From: Polyangiaceae bacterium | Lineage (GTDB): Bacteria; Myxococcota_A; Polyangia; Polyangiales; Polyangiaceae | Direction of reading: 5' to 3' | Length of the DNA: 64,000 nt | Assembly: GCA_013361525.1 (NCBI GenBank) | Contig: JABFXY010000169.1 | Span: 1 to 64,000 of the forward strand | Shown: positions 1 to 8,111 of the stretch, piece after piece | Layout of the letters: each line of letters opens with the position of its first letter | Position numbering within the stretch: position 1 is the first letter of the stretch | The notes under the pieces: generated by a model | Told to the model about the DNA's origin: nothing | The model's database searches: none | The model's input: the letters and a program-made list of their open reading frames with translations, nothing else | Translations under genes and position numbers: made by a program

Positions 1-489
1 ATGGAGATCGTATGGTCGAAGCTGGCCCGTCGCGCTCGAGTTGCGCACGCGAAGGTAGTACGTGCCCGCGGCTGGAATCGTCGTGCCGGCGAGCGAAGAC
101 GACGATGAGCTGAGGACGCCGTCGTTGTCGTCGCTCTCCAGGATCGTGGTGCCGTCCGAAGCAATCAGCTCGAGCACGGAGTCCGTGCTGCTGCTGCTCG
201 CCCACGCCGTCATGGTCGCCGCATAGACGCGGTCGCCGGCCTGGGCGGTGAACGAATAGAAATCCGCGTCGCCATTCGGTGCGACATAGCCGCGGACGAC
301 GACGTCGTTGCCGATCGGCGTCGCGTTCGCGGCCGTCGCATTCGGCTCCGCCTCCGCGACCAGGTTTTGACCTAATGGCGCCTCACTGCTGTCGGTTGCT
401 TCCGACTCGGATTCTGTGCTCTCCGGCGCGCAGCCGACGGCGCCCCCGGCGAGCCACGCCGCGCATAAGAACGAAATTCGTAATTTCAC
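1..489 (-). CDS. Secreted lipoprotein with pre-peptidase C-terminal-like domain (3' end beyond window)
   Basis: The visible 163 codons begin at a GTG preceded by a good Shine-Dalgarno (GGAGG, six bases upstream). The N-terminus is a lipoprotein signal ending in a lipobox (GGAVGC, residues about 15-20), then an acidic Ser/Glu-rich linker. From about residue 55 the sequence reads like a PPC (pre-peptidase C-terminal) beta-sandwich: 'GDADFYSFTAQAGDRVYA', 'DSVLELIASDGTTI', 'SDDNDG', 'AGTYYLRVRN' and a terminal 'YDLH'. PPC domains are usually found on secreted enzymes and are thought to help secretion or surface attachment. Reading stops at the window edge, so any downstream catalytic domain is unseen. 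The role is inferred from the domain only. Confidence 0.72.
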   Translation of the reverse strand, partial: MKLRISFLCAAWLAGGAVGCAPESTESESEATDSSEAPLGQNLVAEAEPNATAANATPIGNDVVVRGYVAPNGDADFYSFTAQAGDRVYAATMTAWASSSSTDSVLELIASDGTTILESDDNDGVLSSSSSSLAGTTIPAAGTYYLRVRNSSATGQLRPYDLH

Positions 490-622
490 GAGAGCCTCCA
501 ATGAACAAGAAGGAGGCGTTCAACGTATCGGCTTCCTTTTCTCGATTGCGAACCTTTCGATCGCGATTGAATGTCGTCGGCCGTCTGATTGATGTGTTTG
601 CGTCACCACCATTGAGGCTGCG

Positions 623-1450
623 TCAAATCGGGGTGCAAACGCCTCCGCCGCAATCGTCGGTGCAGAGCCATTCGCCGTCGACGGTATCGCTGCAGGCGCA
701 AACCGAAGGGAGGCATTCGTTGGTGTGCACGCAGTCGTAGCCCTCGGCGCAGCTCTGCGGATCTCCGACATAGCAGCCGGCGGGATTCGGCCCCTCACAT
801 GTCGTCGTGCACGGAAGGCCCAGCGCCGACCATGCCTCGACGCAGTCCTCCGTCCACCAGACCGCGCAACAGCTCGCGTGCGATTGGCAAAACGAGCCGA
901 GCTCGAATGCATCGCAATCGGGGGGGAGGGGCGCGCCCTCCTCGCAGGGTTTGTGTGTGCACATCGGCGTGTATTCACACGGTGCACCGAGGTATTGCGC
1001 CGCAAAACTGCACGGATCATTCCAGACGTTCGGCGTCTCGCAAAATGGGAACAGCTCTACGACCTGCTCCACGATCGCCGCTTGCTCGGCCGTGCAGAGA
1101 CCAATCCAAGTGTCGTATTTGACGTTCCCCTCGCACATTTGCACATAACACTCGTCGAGCGTCGGCCCGCCGCCGGCGCCGCCCTCGTTCGGAGAGCCTC
1201 CGGTCGCAGCGAAGCCGCCGGCCCCCCCGTCGCCGGCCCCTCCCAGGTTCGAGCCCCCGTTGGCGTTGCCGCCTTGGCTCGATGCTCCCTCGCCATTACC
1301 GCCGCTCGCCGAGCCGCCCATTGCGTTGTTCGTCGACGCGCCCGAGCCACCCGACCCGCCGGTGTCATCCGGGTTTTCAGCGTCCGCGCAGGCGACCAAC
1401 GTGATCAGGGACAGGCAGGCGAAGCGAAGGGGAGAGGTAAGCATGCCCAT
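623..1450 (-). CDS. Cysteine-rich Gly/Ser-linker lipoprotein of unknown function
   Basis: This 275-residue protein has a signal peptide with a lipobox at VACA (Cys21), followed by about 75 residues of GGSGGS/GGNG low-complexity linker. The remaining about 170 residues carry about 20 cysteines in short CxxxC and CC clusters, which suggests several small disulfide-bonded modules. Lipoproteins of this layout are very common in myxobacteria and are generally annotated hypothetical. A later Met (codon 3) could also be the start. It is read towards the PPC lipoprotein at 1-489, 133 bp away, and lies downstream of the type VI island. No enzymatic motif is visible, and a structural or binding role on the outer membrane is only a guess. 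Confidence 0.75.
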   Translation of the reverse strand: MGMLTSPLRFACLSLITLVACADAENPDDTGGSGGSGASTNNAMGGSASGGNGEGASSQGGNANGGSNLGGAGDGGAGGFAATGGSPNEGGAGGGPTLDECYVQMCEGNVKYDTWIGLCTAEQAAIVEQVVELFPFCETPNVWNDPCSFAAQYLGAPCEYTPMCTHKPCEEGAPLPPDCDAFELGSFCQSHASCCAVWWTEDCVEAWSALGLPCTTTCEGPNPAGCYVGDPQSCAEGYDCVHTNECLPSVCACSDTVDGEWLCTDDCGGGVCTPI

Positions 1451-1533
1451 CCGTTGTCGCGGCGCGGTGCAGCATTCACGGATGCTGTCGGGGTCGCGGC
1501 GTTTCGGCGCTCACACGAATGGTGCTCTCGTCT

Positions 1534-1923
1534 TCATCCCGCGTAGACCGTCCCGCCCGCGACGACATGGCCGGTGTCGGCGTCGGCGGGGTCGTTACAA
1601 CATGCCGCCGGGTCGTTGGCGCGGGCGATCGCAACGTCTTCCACGAAGACGGACTCGCTTCCCGCGGACACGGTCGCCTTGTTCGACGGCGGTGAATTGA
1701 ATGGGCCCCCTATCGGGATGTGTGCCGGCGCATTGCTCGCGACGCTGCCGACGACGGCGACAGGTTCCTCGTCGATGAACACCGTCGCGCTGAGGCCGTC
1801 TTCGATCGGCCCGCTGAACGGGAACTGCATCGGCACCGGGGCGCCACCTTGTTCTTTGATCAGGACGACGTGGGTGTCGAGGCCGACGACACGATCGCCC
1901 TTCTTTGCAACCGGCTTTGCCAT
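1534..1923 (-). CDS. PAAR-like (DUF4150-type) type VI spike tip protein
   Basis: The 129-residue protein has the layout of PAAR-like/DUF4150 proteins: a short start (MAKPVAKKGD), an early conserved HVV segment, a central 'PFSGPIEDGLS' stretch, 'GSVASNAPAHIP' and a C-terminal 'GHVVAGGTVYAG'. Proteins of this group cap the VgrG trimer as a sharpened tip. I chose ATG 1923 because it lies eight bases after the VgrG stop; an earlier in-frame start would overlap VgrG. No extra toxin domain is fused at the C-terminus, so effectors loaded on this tip would have to be separate proteins. It is the last gene of the island that starts at 8029. Confidence 0.8.
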   Translation of the reverse strand: MAKPVAKKGDRVVGLDTHVVLIKEQGGAPVPMQFPFSGPIEDGLSATVFIDEEPVAVVGSVASNAPAHIPIGGPFNSPPSNKATVSAGSESVFVEDVAIARANDPAACCNDPADADTGHVVAGGTVYAG

Positions 1924-1930
1924 GGATCCC

Positions 1931-4384
1931 TCATGCTCGAACATTGGGTAGATCGGGGAATCTTATCGAGCCCCCATTCAGCAGCTCGAGCTCGATGGTG
2001 CCGTCTTTCCCGAGCACGCCGGAGCGCTCCGTTCCGTCGTCCAGCGTAATCAGGTATCGCTCCCCGCCGAGCGGATTACCGTCCTGATCGACGAGCTCGA
2101 TACGGGTGGGTGGCTCCGGCTCCTTGTGCCGATCCGTCGCCTTGGACGGCGCATTGAGGAGGATCCGTCTGCCGTCCAGCTTCACCTCTTTCGCCATCGC
2201 CATCGATGCATCCTCCGTTTTGATCACCAGGCTCTTCGAGACCAGTTGCGCGGCGCCGTCCGACGACAGCTTGAGCCCGTCTTTCGAAGCTTCGAGCCCG
2301 GCGCCGCCGCCCTGCGTGCCGACCGCGGCCGAGACGAAGTCGATGCGGTCTTTTCCGAGACGGATGGAGCTCTTGCCTACGCGGAAAACGATCTCTTGCT
2401 CGGAGACGAGCTCGAGTGTGCCCGACGCGGAGAAGGTCGATGTTCCCTCCACGTGGAAGGTGTTCGAGCCCCTCTTCTCCGCCCGACCTACGATTGTCAT
2501 GTTGTGGCCGTCGATTCGCGTGGTGACGGCGGCTGCGCAATGAAGCTCGGCGGGGCCGCCGACCTCGATCGATGCGCCCTGCTCGATTCTCGTGTAGCGG
2601 CCCCCTGCCACGCGCTCGTGGTGATCGCGTCCGATCGAATCGAAGCGCGATCCCTCGACCGCTGTCAGGCAATCGCCGGCGACGGTCGTCTTGGCGTTGC
2701 GACCGACTGTCTTGCGGGTGTCACGGCCCACCTCCTCCGTGCGGTCCCGATCGACACGCGAGCGCTCGTCATGATGTACGACCGCCGTATGGTCATGCCT
2801 GACGACTTCATCATAGTCGTGTTGAGCATGGAGATAGACTTGCTCTGCATTTTGCACGTCCCGGAACGACAACTCGTTGAACCCTGTCGAGTCGTGCACC
2901 GTCCTGGTTCGGATCCCGCTCCGCGCTTTGTCGCCCGGAACGGAGAACGGCATGGGGTGGGTTGCATTGTAGACACAGCCCAGAACGATGGGTTTGTCCG
3001 GGTCGCCGCCGTCGAAAGCGATGACCACTTCCATTCCCACTCGAGGGATGAACTGTGCTCCCCACGATGCCCCGCCCCATGCCTGCATGGTCCTGATCCA
3101 GCACGAGCTGTCTTCTCCGCCGCCTTCGCGATCCCAATGAAAGTGGACTTTGATGCGGCCCTGCTCGTCCACATGTATCTCCTCGCCGGGCGGGCCGACC
3201 ACCGTTGCAGTGAGGGCAGCCTGTACGGCCTGGCGGCGAACGCGGTCGGGCGGGTAGATGACGTCTGCCGGAACGCACTCGAAGGTATTGCGATAGTGAT
3301 CGTCGTGCGCCGCCGATCCGCGATGACGCACCTGCGTGACGACGTATTCTCGGTTCACCCCTGCCAGCGGATGTCGTTCGAGGGTGAAGTGGTGGCCGGG
3401 CGCGAGGCCGGTCGACAGGCTTTTGCCCTTGGCGACGTGCGCGCGCCGACGTGCGCGCGCGAGGATCCGTCTTGGCTCCGCTACCGCGTCGGCCCAATCC
3501 GGGAAATGGAAGCGCCCGTGGTGCTCGTATTCTTCGAACGGCGGTTGCGGGCGGCGCGGTGCCGAAGGTTCGGACTCCGTTCCTTGAGCTCTTGCGGAGT
3601 AGGGGAGCTCGGGCCGGTCCGGATCGTATTCGCGGAATTCGGCTCGCGTCGGGCGAACGCTTCGAGTCGGATTGAATGCCGACACCGTTTCGAACCTCTC
3701 GACGGCGAGCCCTGGTCGATCGAGGTATCGAAGCGTCGGGTCATCGTCGATGGGAACGTGCGATTCGGGGCAGTCGCCGAAAACGACGGTCTCTTGCTCG
3801 AGCACGGCTCCGATTGTCGGCTGTGCAAAGTAGTAGAAGATACCGGCGCCCGCGAGCAGTCGCTCGACGAAGGCTCGGTCGCTCTCCTCGTACTGTGTGA
3901 TGTATTGCCTTTTGGGGTATGCCTTCGTCAGCGACCACCGCAAGGACAACCCCGGTAGGGCTTTGTCGACCACTTCGGGGACACTCATGTCCTGAAAAAT
4001 TCGCGAGCGGCGGTTGTGGCGCAGGAGCTCGAATGCCGGAACGAGGCGCAGGCGGTGCTGCGCGCGACTCCCCTGGGATCGGAGCCCCTCCGAACGCACG
4101 GCACGGATCACCCCGTGAATGGCGCGGGGTACACGCGAGGCCCGTATCATGAATACGGCACGCTGGCCGAGTAGGAGCTGCTCGATGTCGAGCTCGGGCG
4201 TGAGCGCGCTCGATACCGATATGTCGAAGACATACGGGCTCGACATGGCCTCGGACCCTCGGAACGCGTGGACGAGGAACTGCTCGGGCGGGAATGGGAA
4301 GGCGAGGAGCTCGTACGGACGGTGAGCTCGCCCCGAGCCGCTGGGCAGGGAGTCGTCCACGTCGATGTCGGCGTTGATGGACAT
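1931..4384 (-). CDS. vgrG: Type VI secretion spike protein VgrG
   Basis: This 817-residue VgrG has the gp27-like base in roughly residues 20-400. The gp5-like OB fold follows ('EIHVDEQGRIKVHFHWDREG', 'SSCWIRTMQAWGG', 'GMEVVIAFDGGDPDKPIVLG'). Next comes a long beta-helix needle with DRT/VGRDTRKTV-type repeats and a C-terminal extension of about 50 residues ('DQDGNPLGGERYLITLDDG'). The trimer forms the puncturing spike of the type VI machine. ATG 4384 is chosen because the family N-terminus ('MSINADIDVDD...ELLAFPFPPEQFLVHAF') starts there; a longer frame adds 37 arginine-rich residues with no family support. The tail may recruit cargo or the PAAR protein. No core T6SS genes (TssA-M) are in this window, so this is an orphan spike locus. 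Confidence 0.95.
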   Translation of the reverse strand: MSINADIDVDDSLPSGSGRAHRPYELLAFPFPPEQFLVHAFRGSEAMSSPYVFDISVSSALTPELDIEQLLLGQRAVFMIRASRVPRAIHGVIRAVRSEGLRSQGSRAQHRLRLVPAFELLRHNRRSRIFQDMSVPEVVDKALPGLSLRWSLTKAYPKRQYITQYEESDRAFVERLLAGAGIFYYFAQPTIGAVLEQETVVFGDCPESHVPIDDDPTLRYLDRPGLAVERFETVSAFNPTRSVRPTRAEFREYDPDRPELPYSARAQGTESEPSAPRRPQPPFEEYEHHGRFHFPDWADAVAEPRRILARARRRAHVAKGKSLSTGLAPGHHFTLERHPLAGVNREYVVTQVRHRGSAAHDDHYRNTFECVPADVIYPPDRVRRQAVQAALTATVVGPPGEEIHVDEQGRIKVHFHWDREGGGEDSSCWIRTMQAWGGASWGAQFIPRVGMEVVIAFDGGDPDKPIVLGCVYNATHPMPFSVPGDKARSGIRTRTVHDSTGFNELSFRDVQNAEQVYLHAQHDYDEVVRHDHTAVVHHDERSRVDRDRTEEVGRDTRKTVGRNAKTTVAGDCLTAVEGSRFDSIGRDHHERVAGGRYTRIEQGASIEVGGPAELHCAAAVTTRIDGHNMTIVGRAEKRGSNTFHVEGTSTFSASGTLELVSEQEIVFRVGKSSIRLGKDRIDFVSAAVGTQGGGAGLEASKDGLKLSSDGAAQLVSKSLVIKTEDASMAMAKEVKLDGRRILLNAPSKATDRHKEPEPPTRIELVDQDGNPLGGERYLITLDDGTERSGVLGKDGTIELELLNGGSIRFPDLPNVRA

Positions 4385-4400
4385 TGGATTTCGTTCCTGC

Positions 4401-6872
4401 TCAGGCGAGCTTGGGGGGCGGCACGAGGATGGTCGAGTACCGGCCCGCCATGAGCTTCGGGTCGAGCGATACGGGCGCGTTCGTGACCGTACCAATCTGC
4501 GCTTCGGTGAAGCCCATTCGACGCAACGACTCGACGATGAAGGGATTGCTCGGAGCGTACGGGAACTCTCCTTTGATGATCTTCTCGCGGAGTGCCTCGT
4601 AGTCGGCTTTGACGTCCACGTAGATAGCGGAGAAAAACGGCGCCCGCTCGGCCCGCGCGAGAAGGCCGAGTGCCACGGGCTGGATGCCGTTCCAGCTCTC
4701 GTGCTGGTTGCCTTTGATCAAGTCGGACACCTCGCTGGTTACTTCTCCCGCGAACACCATCGCAAACCCGATCGCCGCGCAATGTGGGCTTCCGGAGGAG
4801 AGGCCCAGTGCGAGGAGCGCAGAGCCGACCGTCTTGAGCCCGCCCGCGATGGCCTTTGCGGTGCCACCCTCGCTCTTGGTCGGATCGACGGAGAGCGCCT
4901 TGTCGATCCCCTCCATCGTGTCGAGCGCGCCGACGAGCATCCCGATCAGGGCACCGACGACGTTGCAAGTTTCACCCATCTTCGCGAGCCTTGCTTCGTA
5001 TTCGGCAAACTTGCCGACGTATTGAAGATACTCGCTCCCGGCTTGAAAGCCCCAATGGGCCACGGTGTTGCCCGCGGCCAGGGCATCGAGGACCTCCACT
5101 TCGAAGCGGGCCTCCGGGCTCGAGGCTGCCGAGAAGCCTTTGGCGATGGTGGTGAACGTCGCGAGCACCTGGAAGACGCTGTCCAGCGTGCGGTACCCAA
5201 TCGACCCCTGCGTGGACCTGAGCACGTGGGCTTGAAACTTCAATTGATGATGGCGGACCGCTCGCGCCCTCTCGCCCGCGTCCTCCAGCTCGAGCGCTGC
5301 GCGGAGCTCGCCCATCTGCTTGTAGCCGTAGCGGTCCATCAGCGCGAGGATCCGCGAAGTGTGTTTGCTCAAGTCGATGCCGTATTTCCCTTCGTAGGCG
5401 AGCTTCGCTGCGCGCGGAACGCCCCAAAACGCCGCCGCTTGCAGCAGTCTCATGGAGAGGTTCAACGCCCTGTGCTCGAGCTTCGGGTGCTTGGGCCCGG
5501 TGATTGTGGAGTAGCCCACGACCGCTTGCATGAGCTCGATCGCGGAGTTCCCCGTTATCTGTGCCCTGGTGCTCGCCGGTTCGACGCGCCCCACCTCCAG
5601 TAGTTTGAAGACCCGGTCCGTGTCGGCCTCCGAGGCTGTTTGTGTGAGCATCGCTTGGACGGCGATGTCGAGCGCCTCGACCGTGGCGAACTGTGCTGCC
5701 TGGATCCTGGGCGATGCCACCTCGCTGCGGTCGAGCGCCGTGCCGAATACGTTTTCGCACGCGGCCTTGAAGCTGCTTACACTGCTGAAGAGCTTTTCCC
5801 AGAGCCGGCTTCGATTGGCCCCTACCGTCGCCGCGATGTCGTTCGTGCCCATCAGCTTGCGTGCGGCCTCTTTGATCTTCGGATCGGTCAGCGCGCTCGC
5901 ATTCGAGTCCTTCGTAAGATCCGCCATTGGGGTGTGCATCATCCTGTCCTTTGCGACGAGGAGAACACTCTCGATATCGGCGACGACCGCATCGCAGTCC
6001 ACGAGGCTCGCGGTGTTTCGTACCTGGTGGTACTGCGTCCCGTCCGGGGCCGTGACTGCGCCTTGCCCGCCGCAACAGCGGAACAAAACATGCAACGCCG
6101 CGAAAGGTGTCAACACCCGGGCCCGTTCGAGTAGTTGTGTTTCGGCTTGGTCGACGAGGGCGATCGTTTGCTCCGCGAGCTGGCGGACTGCGTAGGTTTC
6201 AGCCAGCAACGTGTCGATGTCGTTGTCGTTGACGACACTCTGTTGGCCAGTCCGTTCGTTCGCCTTGCTCGACGTCCCGAACACGCTGATCGACTTGGGC
6301 CTCGCCGTGAGCGTACGCCACTTTTGTGTCGGGTCGATCGGTATGTCGCAGGGGGCCATGCTGTACGAGAACTTTCCGCCGCCGAGGATCGCGTAGCGAG
6401 CTGCGGTGTTCTCCCAATAGTCGAATAGGAGCTGCGGCATCTTGAGGTAATACGCCGCGTCTTCCTGGAGTCTCGGGTTCGCTGGATCCTTGGGAATCGC
6501 GCCGCTGAGCTCGCCCCTATCGTAGAGGAACGCCGGATAGGCATTCGCTCGCTTGGCGTGGAGGTTGCGGCAGAGCTCTCCGAGCGTCGTCGCACCGAGC
6601 AGATCCGGCGGGATCTCTTCCCACGTGAAGTACTGCCCCGAATCGTTGTTGCGCAGAAGCGCCTTCGTGAACCGATCACGCCAGCCCGGCATGGCCACAC
6701 CCTCGAGGTCGAGGGGCACGAGGTCTCCCGGGCGGTACTTTCCCCCGTCTGCGACGTCGTGTGCGACGTGTCCGTATGGGCTGACGAGCTGGCTCTCGCC
6801 GCTCCTGCTCTTCGAGTATCCGGCCGAGAAGCGCTGCGCGTCGCGGTCGGTCCACATGTAGCCTACCTTCAT
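4401..6872 (-). CDS. Large protein of unknown function in VgrG island, putative type VI cargo
   Basis: I do not recognise this 823-residue protein. It has no signal peptide and starts 'MKVGYMWTDRDAQRFSAGYS'. The middle is mostly predicted helix with many charged residues ('AETYAVRQLAEQTIALVDQAE', about residues 220-250). Near residues 665-725 there is a Gly/Ala-rich hydrophobic pair ('AIAGGLKTVGSALLALGLSS' and 'AAIGFAMVFAGEVTSEV') that could insert into membranes. The gene lies 16 bp upstream of vgrG and 17 bp downstream of the LysM gene, a common place for T6SS effectors. ATG 6872 has an AGAGGAG Shine-Dalgarno; a TTG at 6893 is less likely. An effector role rests on position only. No immunity candidate is obvious, unless it is the membrane protein at 7580-8029. 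Confidence 0.8.
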   Translation of the reverse strand: MKVGYMWTDRDAQRFSAGYSKSRSGESQLVSPYGHVAHDVADGGKYRPGDLVPLDLEGVAMPGWRDRFTKALLRNNDSGQYFTWEEIPPDLLGATTLGELCRNLHAKRANAYPAFLYDRGELSGAIPKDPANPRLQEDAAYYLKMPQLLFDYWENTAARYAILGGGKFSYSMAPCDIPIDPTQKWRTLTARPKSISVFGTSSKANERTGQQSVVNDNDIDTLLAETYAVRQLAEQTIALVDQAETQLLERARVLTPFAALHVLFRCCGGQGAVTAPDGTQYHQVRNTASLVDCDAVVADIESVLLVAKDRMMHTPMADLTKDSNASALTDPKIKEAARKLMGTNDIAATVGANRSRLWEKLFSSVSSFKAACENVFGTALDRSEVASPRIQAAQFATVEALDIAVQAMLTQTASEADTDRVFKLLEVGRVEPASTRAQITGNSAIELMQAVVGYSTITGPKHPKLEHRALNLSMRLLQAAAFWGVPRAAKLAYEGKYGIDLSKHTSRILALMDRYGYKQMGELRAALELEDAGERARAVRHHQLKFQAHVLRSTQGSIGYRTLDSVFQVLATFTTIAKGFSAASSPEARFEVEVLDALAAGNTVAHWGFQAGSEYLQYVGKFAEYEARLAKMGETCNVVGALIGMLVGALDTMEGIDKALSVDPTKSEGGTAKAIAGGLKTVGSALLALGLSSGSPHCAAIGFAMVFAGEVTSEVSDLIKGNQHESWNGIQPVALGLLARAERAPFFSAIYVDVKADYEALREKIIKGEFPYAPSNPFIVESLRRMGFTEAQIGTVTNAPVSLDPKLMAGRYSTILVPPPKLA

Positions 6873-6889
6873 GTCTCCAGCGTCTCCTC

Positions 6890-7543
6890 TCAATCGGGTT
6901 GGCCGCTTTGCTCCGCGAGCTTGTCCAATGTCGGCTTGTCGACCTTTCCGGTGACCGGCAGACCGGTCTTCGCCTGGAAGGCGCGCACGCCGGCCTGCAT
7001 CTCTTCTGGGTCGTGCTCGACGCCGCGCTCGAGGAAGCCGAGGTTTTCCAGGCGCTTTTGCACGCCGCTTGCTTCGGCTATCGGATCTGCGTCGCCGACG
7101 CGCACCAGATAGGTCAGATTCGGATTCGGGAGGAAGACGCCGAGCTCCCGCACGGTAACCGGCACGACCACGTCGACTTCACCATTGGGCCCAGTCGTGC
7201 CTTTTCGCGCAATGGCGTCGGGCGGGCCGGGCAACCCGCGAATCTCATAAGGCTCGTTCGCGTACGGACCTCGTGTCGACGCGAGCGCCAGCGTGAGCTT
7301 TCTTCGCGGGATCCGTGCGGTGTAGCGGTTATTCGACCCTTTCTCGAGGGGCAGTGGTGTGGTCGCACCTTCCGGTAAATGGATCACGTCGCCGGGATAC
7401 AGAACATCCATCGACGACCGCTTCGCACGCAGATTGTCGTTGGATGGGTGATTCCACACTTCCTCGGCGTCGGCGCCACGCACGAACGCGAGCTTCGCCA
7501 CATGCTCGCCCTGTCTGACGACATGGGGTTTGTAGTCGACCAT
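6890..7543 (-). CDS. LysM and peptidoglycan-binding domain protein of the type VI island
   Basis: This 217-residue protein opens with a LysM-like module ('HVVRQGEHVAKLAFVRGADAEEVW...LYPGDVIHLPE', about residues 6-60). A beta-rich middle ('VDVVVPVTVRELGVFL...TYLVRVGDADP') follows. It ends in a PG_binding_1 module (about residues 158-212: 'GVQKRLENLGFL...GVRAFQAKTGLPVTGKVDKPTLDKL'). There is no signal peptide, so it is either cytoplasmic or exported by another route. Small LysM/PG-binding proteins often sit beside VgrG in Myxococcota and other bacteria. They are thought to be spike accessories that hold peptidoglycan during delivery, or part of the cargo. Start ATG 7543 has an AAAGGA Shine-Dalgarno. 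The next gene begins 17 bp after its stop. Confidence 0.85.
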   Translation of the reverse strand: MVDYKPHVVRQGEHVAKLAFVRGADAEEVWNHPSNDNLRAKRSSMDVLYPGDVIHLPEGATTPLPLEKGSNNRYTARIPRRKLTLALASTRGPYANEPYEIRGLPGPPDAIARKGTTGPNGEVDVVVPVTVRELGVFLPNPNLTYLVRVGDADPIAEASGVQKRLENLGFLERGVEHDPEEMQAGVRAFQAKTGLPVTGKVDKPTLDKLAEQSGQPD

Positions 7544-7579
7544 AGCTCGATCCTTTCGACGACGTTCTTGGGTGACACG

Positions 7580-8029
7580 TCAGGCGCGGTAATGCGCGGT
7601 GACGGCATGGCTCGTGCGCCGATGCGTCTTCAGACAATCCCCGTGGCAAGGCGCGCTGCATTCCGGACAGCGGTCGGTACCCCGAATGATCGCAATGCGC
7701 TCACCACACCCTCCGCACGGCGAGCCGACAATCTGCCCTCCGACCGAGCCGGGCCCCGAACGTCCTTCCTCCTGCTCGTTGCGAGGTTGGAAGGGCAATG
7801 CTGCGACGTGTCCGATCGAGATGGCGGCAGCGATACAGCACCCGATCAGCCCGAAGGCGAAACCGGCGACCCTCCCGGTTGCGAGGAGGCCGGCGAGCCC
7901 GATCGGGATCTCGAGACCGAACCAAAGCAAGACCGCAAGCATCTTGTGTGGCCCGGCGTTGTGTCCCTTGTGCTCCGCCAATGCGCCGACGTGTCGGAGC
8001 AGGAGGCCCAAGCCGATGAGCTCACACAT
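7580..8029 (-). CDS. Small membrane protein with C-terminal RING-like zinc ribbon
   Basis: The 149-residue protein has two hydrophobic segments (about residues 28-50 and 53-78) followed by a glycine/charged linker. It ends in a treble-clef or RING-like cysteine cluster (CGGC, CPEC, CHGDC, then H in 'KTHRRTSH'). This resembles prokaryotic RING-type or B-box-like zinc ribbons. It is the first gene of the type VI spike run (36 bp before the LysM gene). It could anchor or gate cargo at the inner membrane, or protect the producer, but nothing in the sequence decides this. Metal binding is inferred from the Cys/His spacing. Confidence 0.7.
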   Translation of the reverse strand: MCELIGLGLLLRHVGALAEHKGHNAGPHKMLAVLLWFGLEIPIGLAGLLATGRVAGFAFGLIGCCIAAAISIGHVAALPFQPRNEQEEGRSGPGSVGGQIVGSPCGGCGERIAIIRGTDRCPECSAPCHGDCLKTHRRTSHAVTAHYRA

Positions 8030-8111
8030 GAGGCACCGCGTCGTCGTGTGTCATGCCGGCCCTAGTCACGGCCGACGCGGTGGCGTGGACAGACTTTCTC
8101 TCTGCCGCCGC

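Noticed and set aside
510..538. Imperfect 8-bp inverted repeat AAGGAGGC/GCTTCCTT between two lipoprotein genes
   Set aside because: One mismatch, a 13-base loop and no T-run on the useful strand make it too weak to call a terminator.
2126..3958. Plus-strand 610-residue open frame opposite vgrG
   Set aside because: It lies wholly antisense to the clear VgrG gene, and its sequence is Arg-rich without family signatures. Long shadow frames are usual at this GC content.
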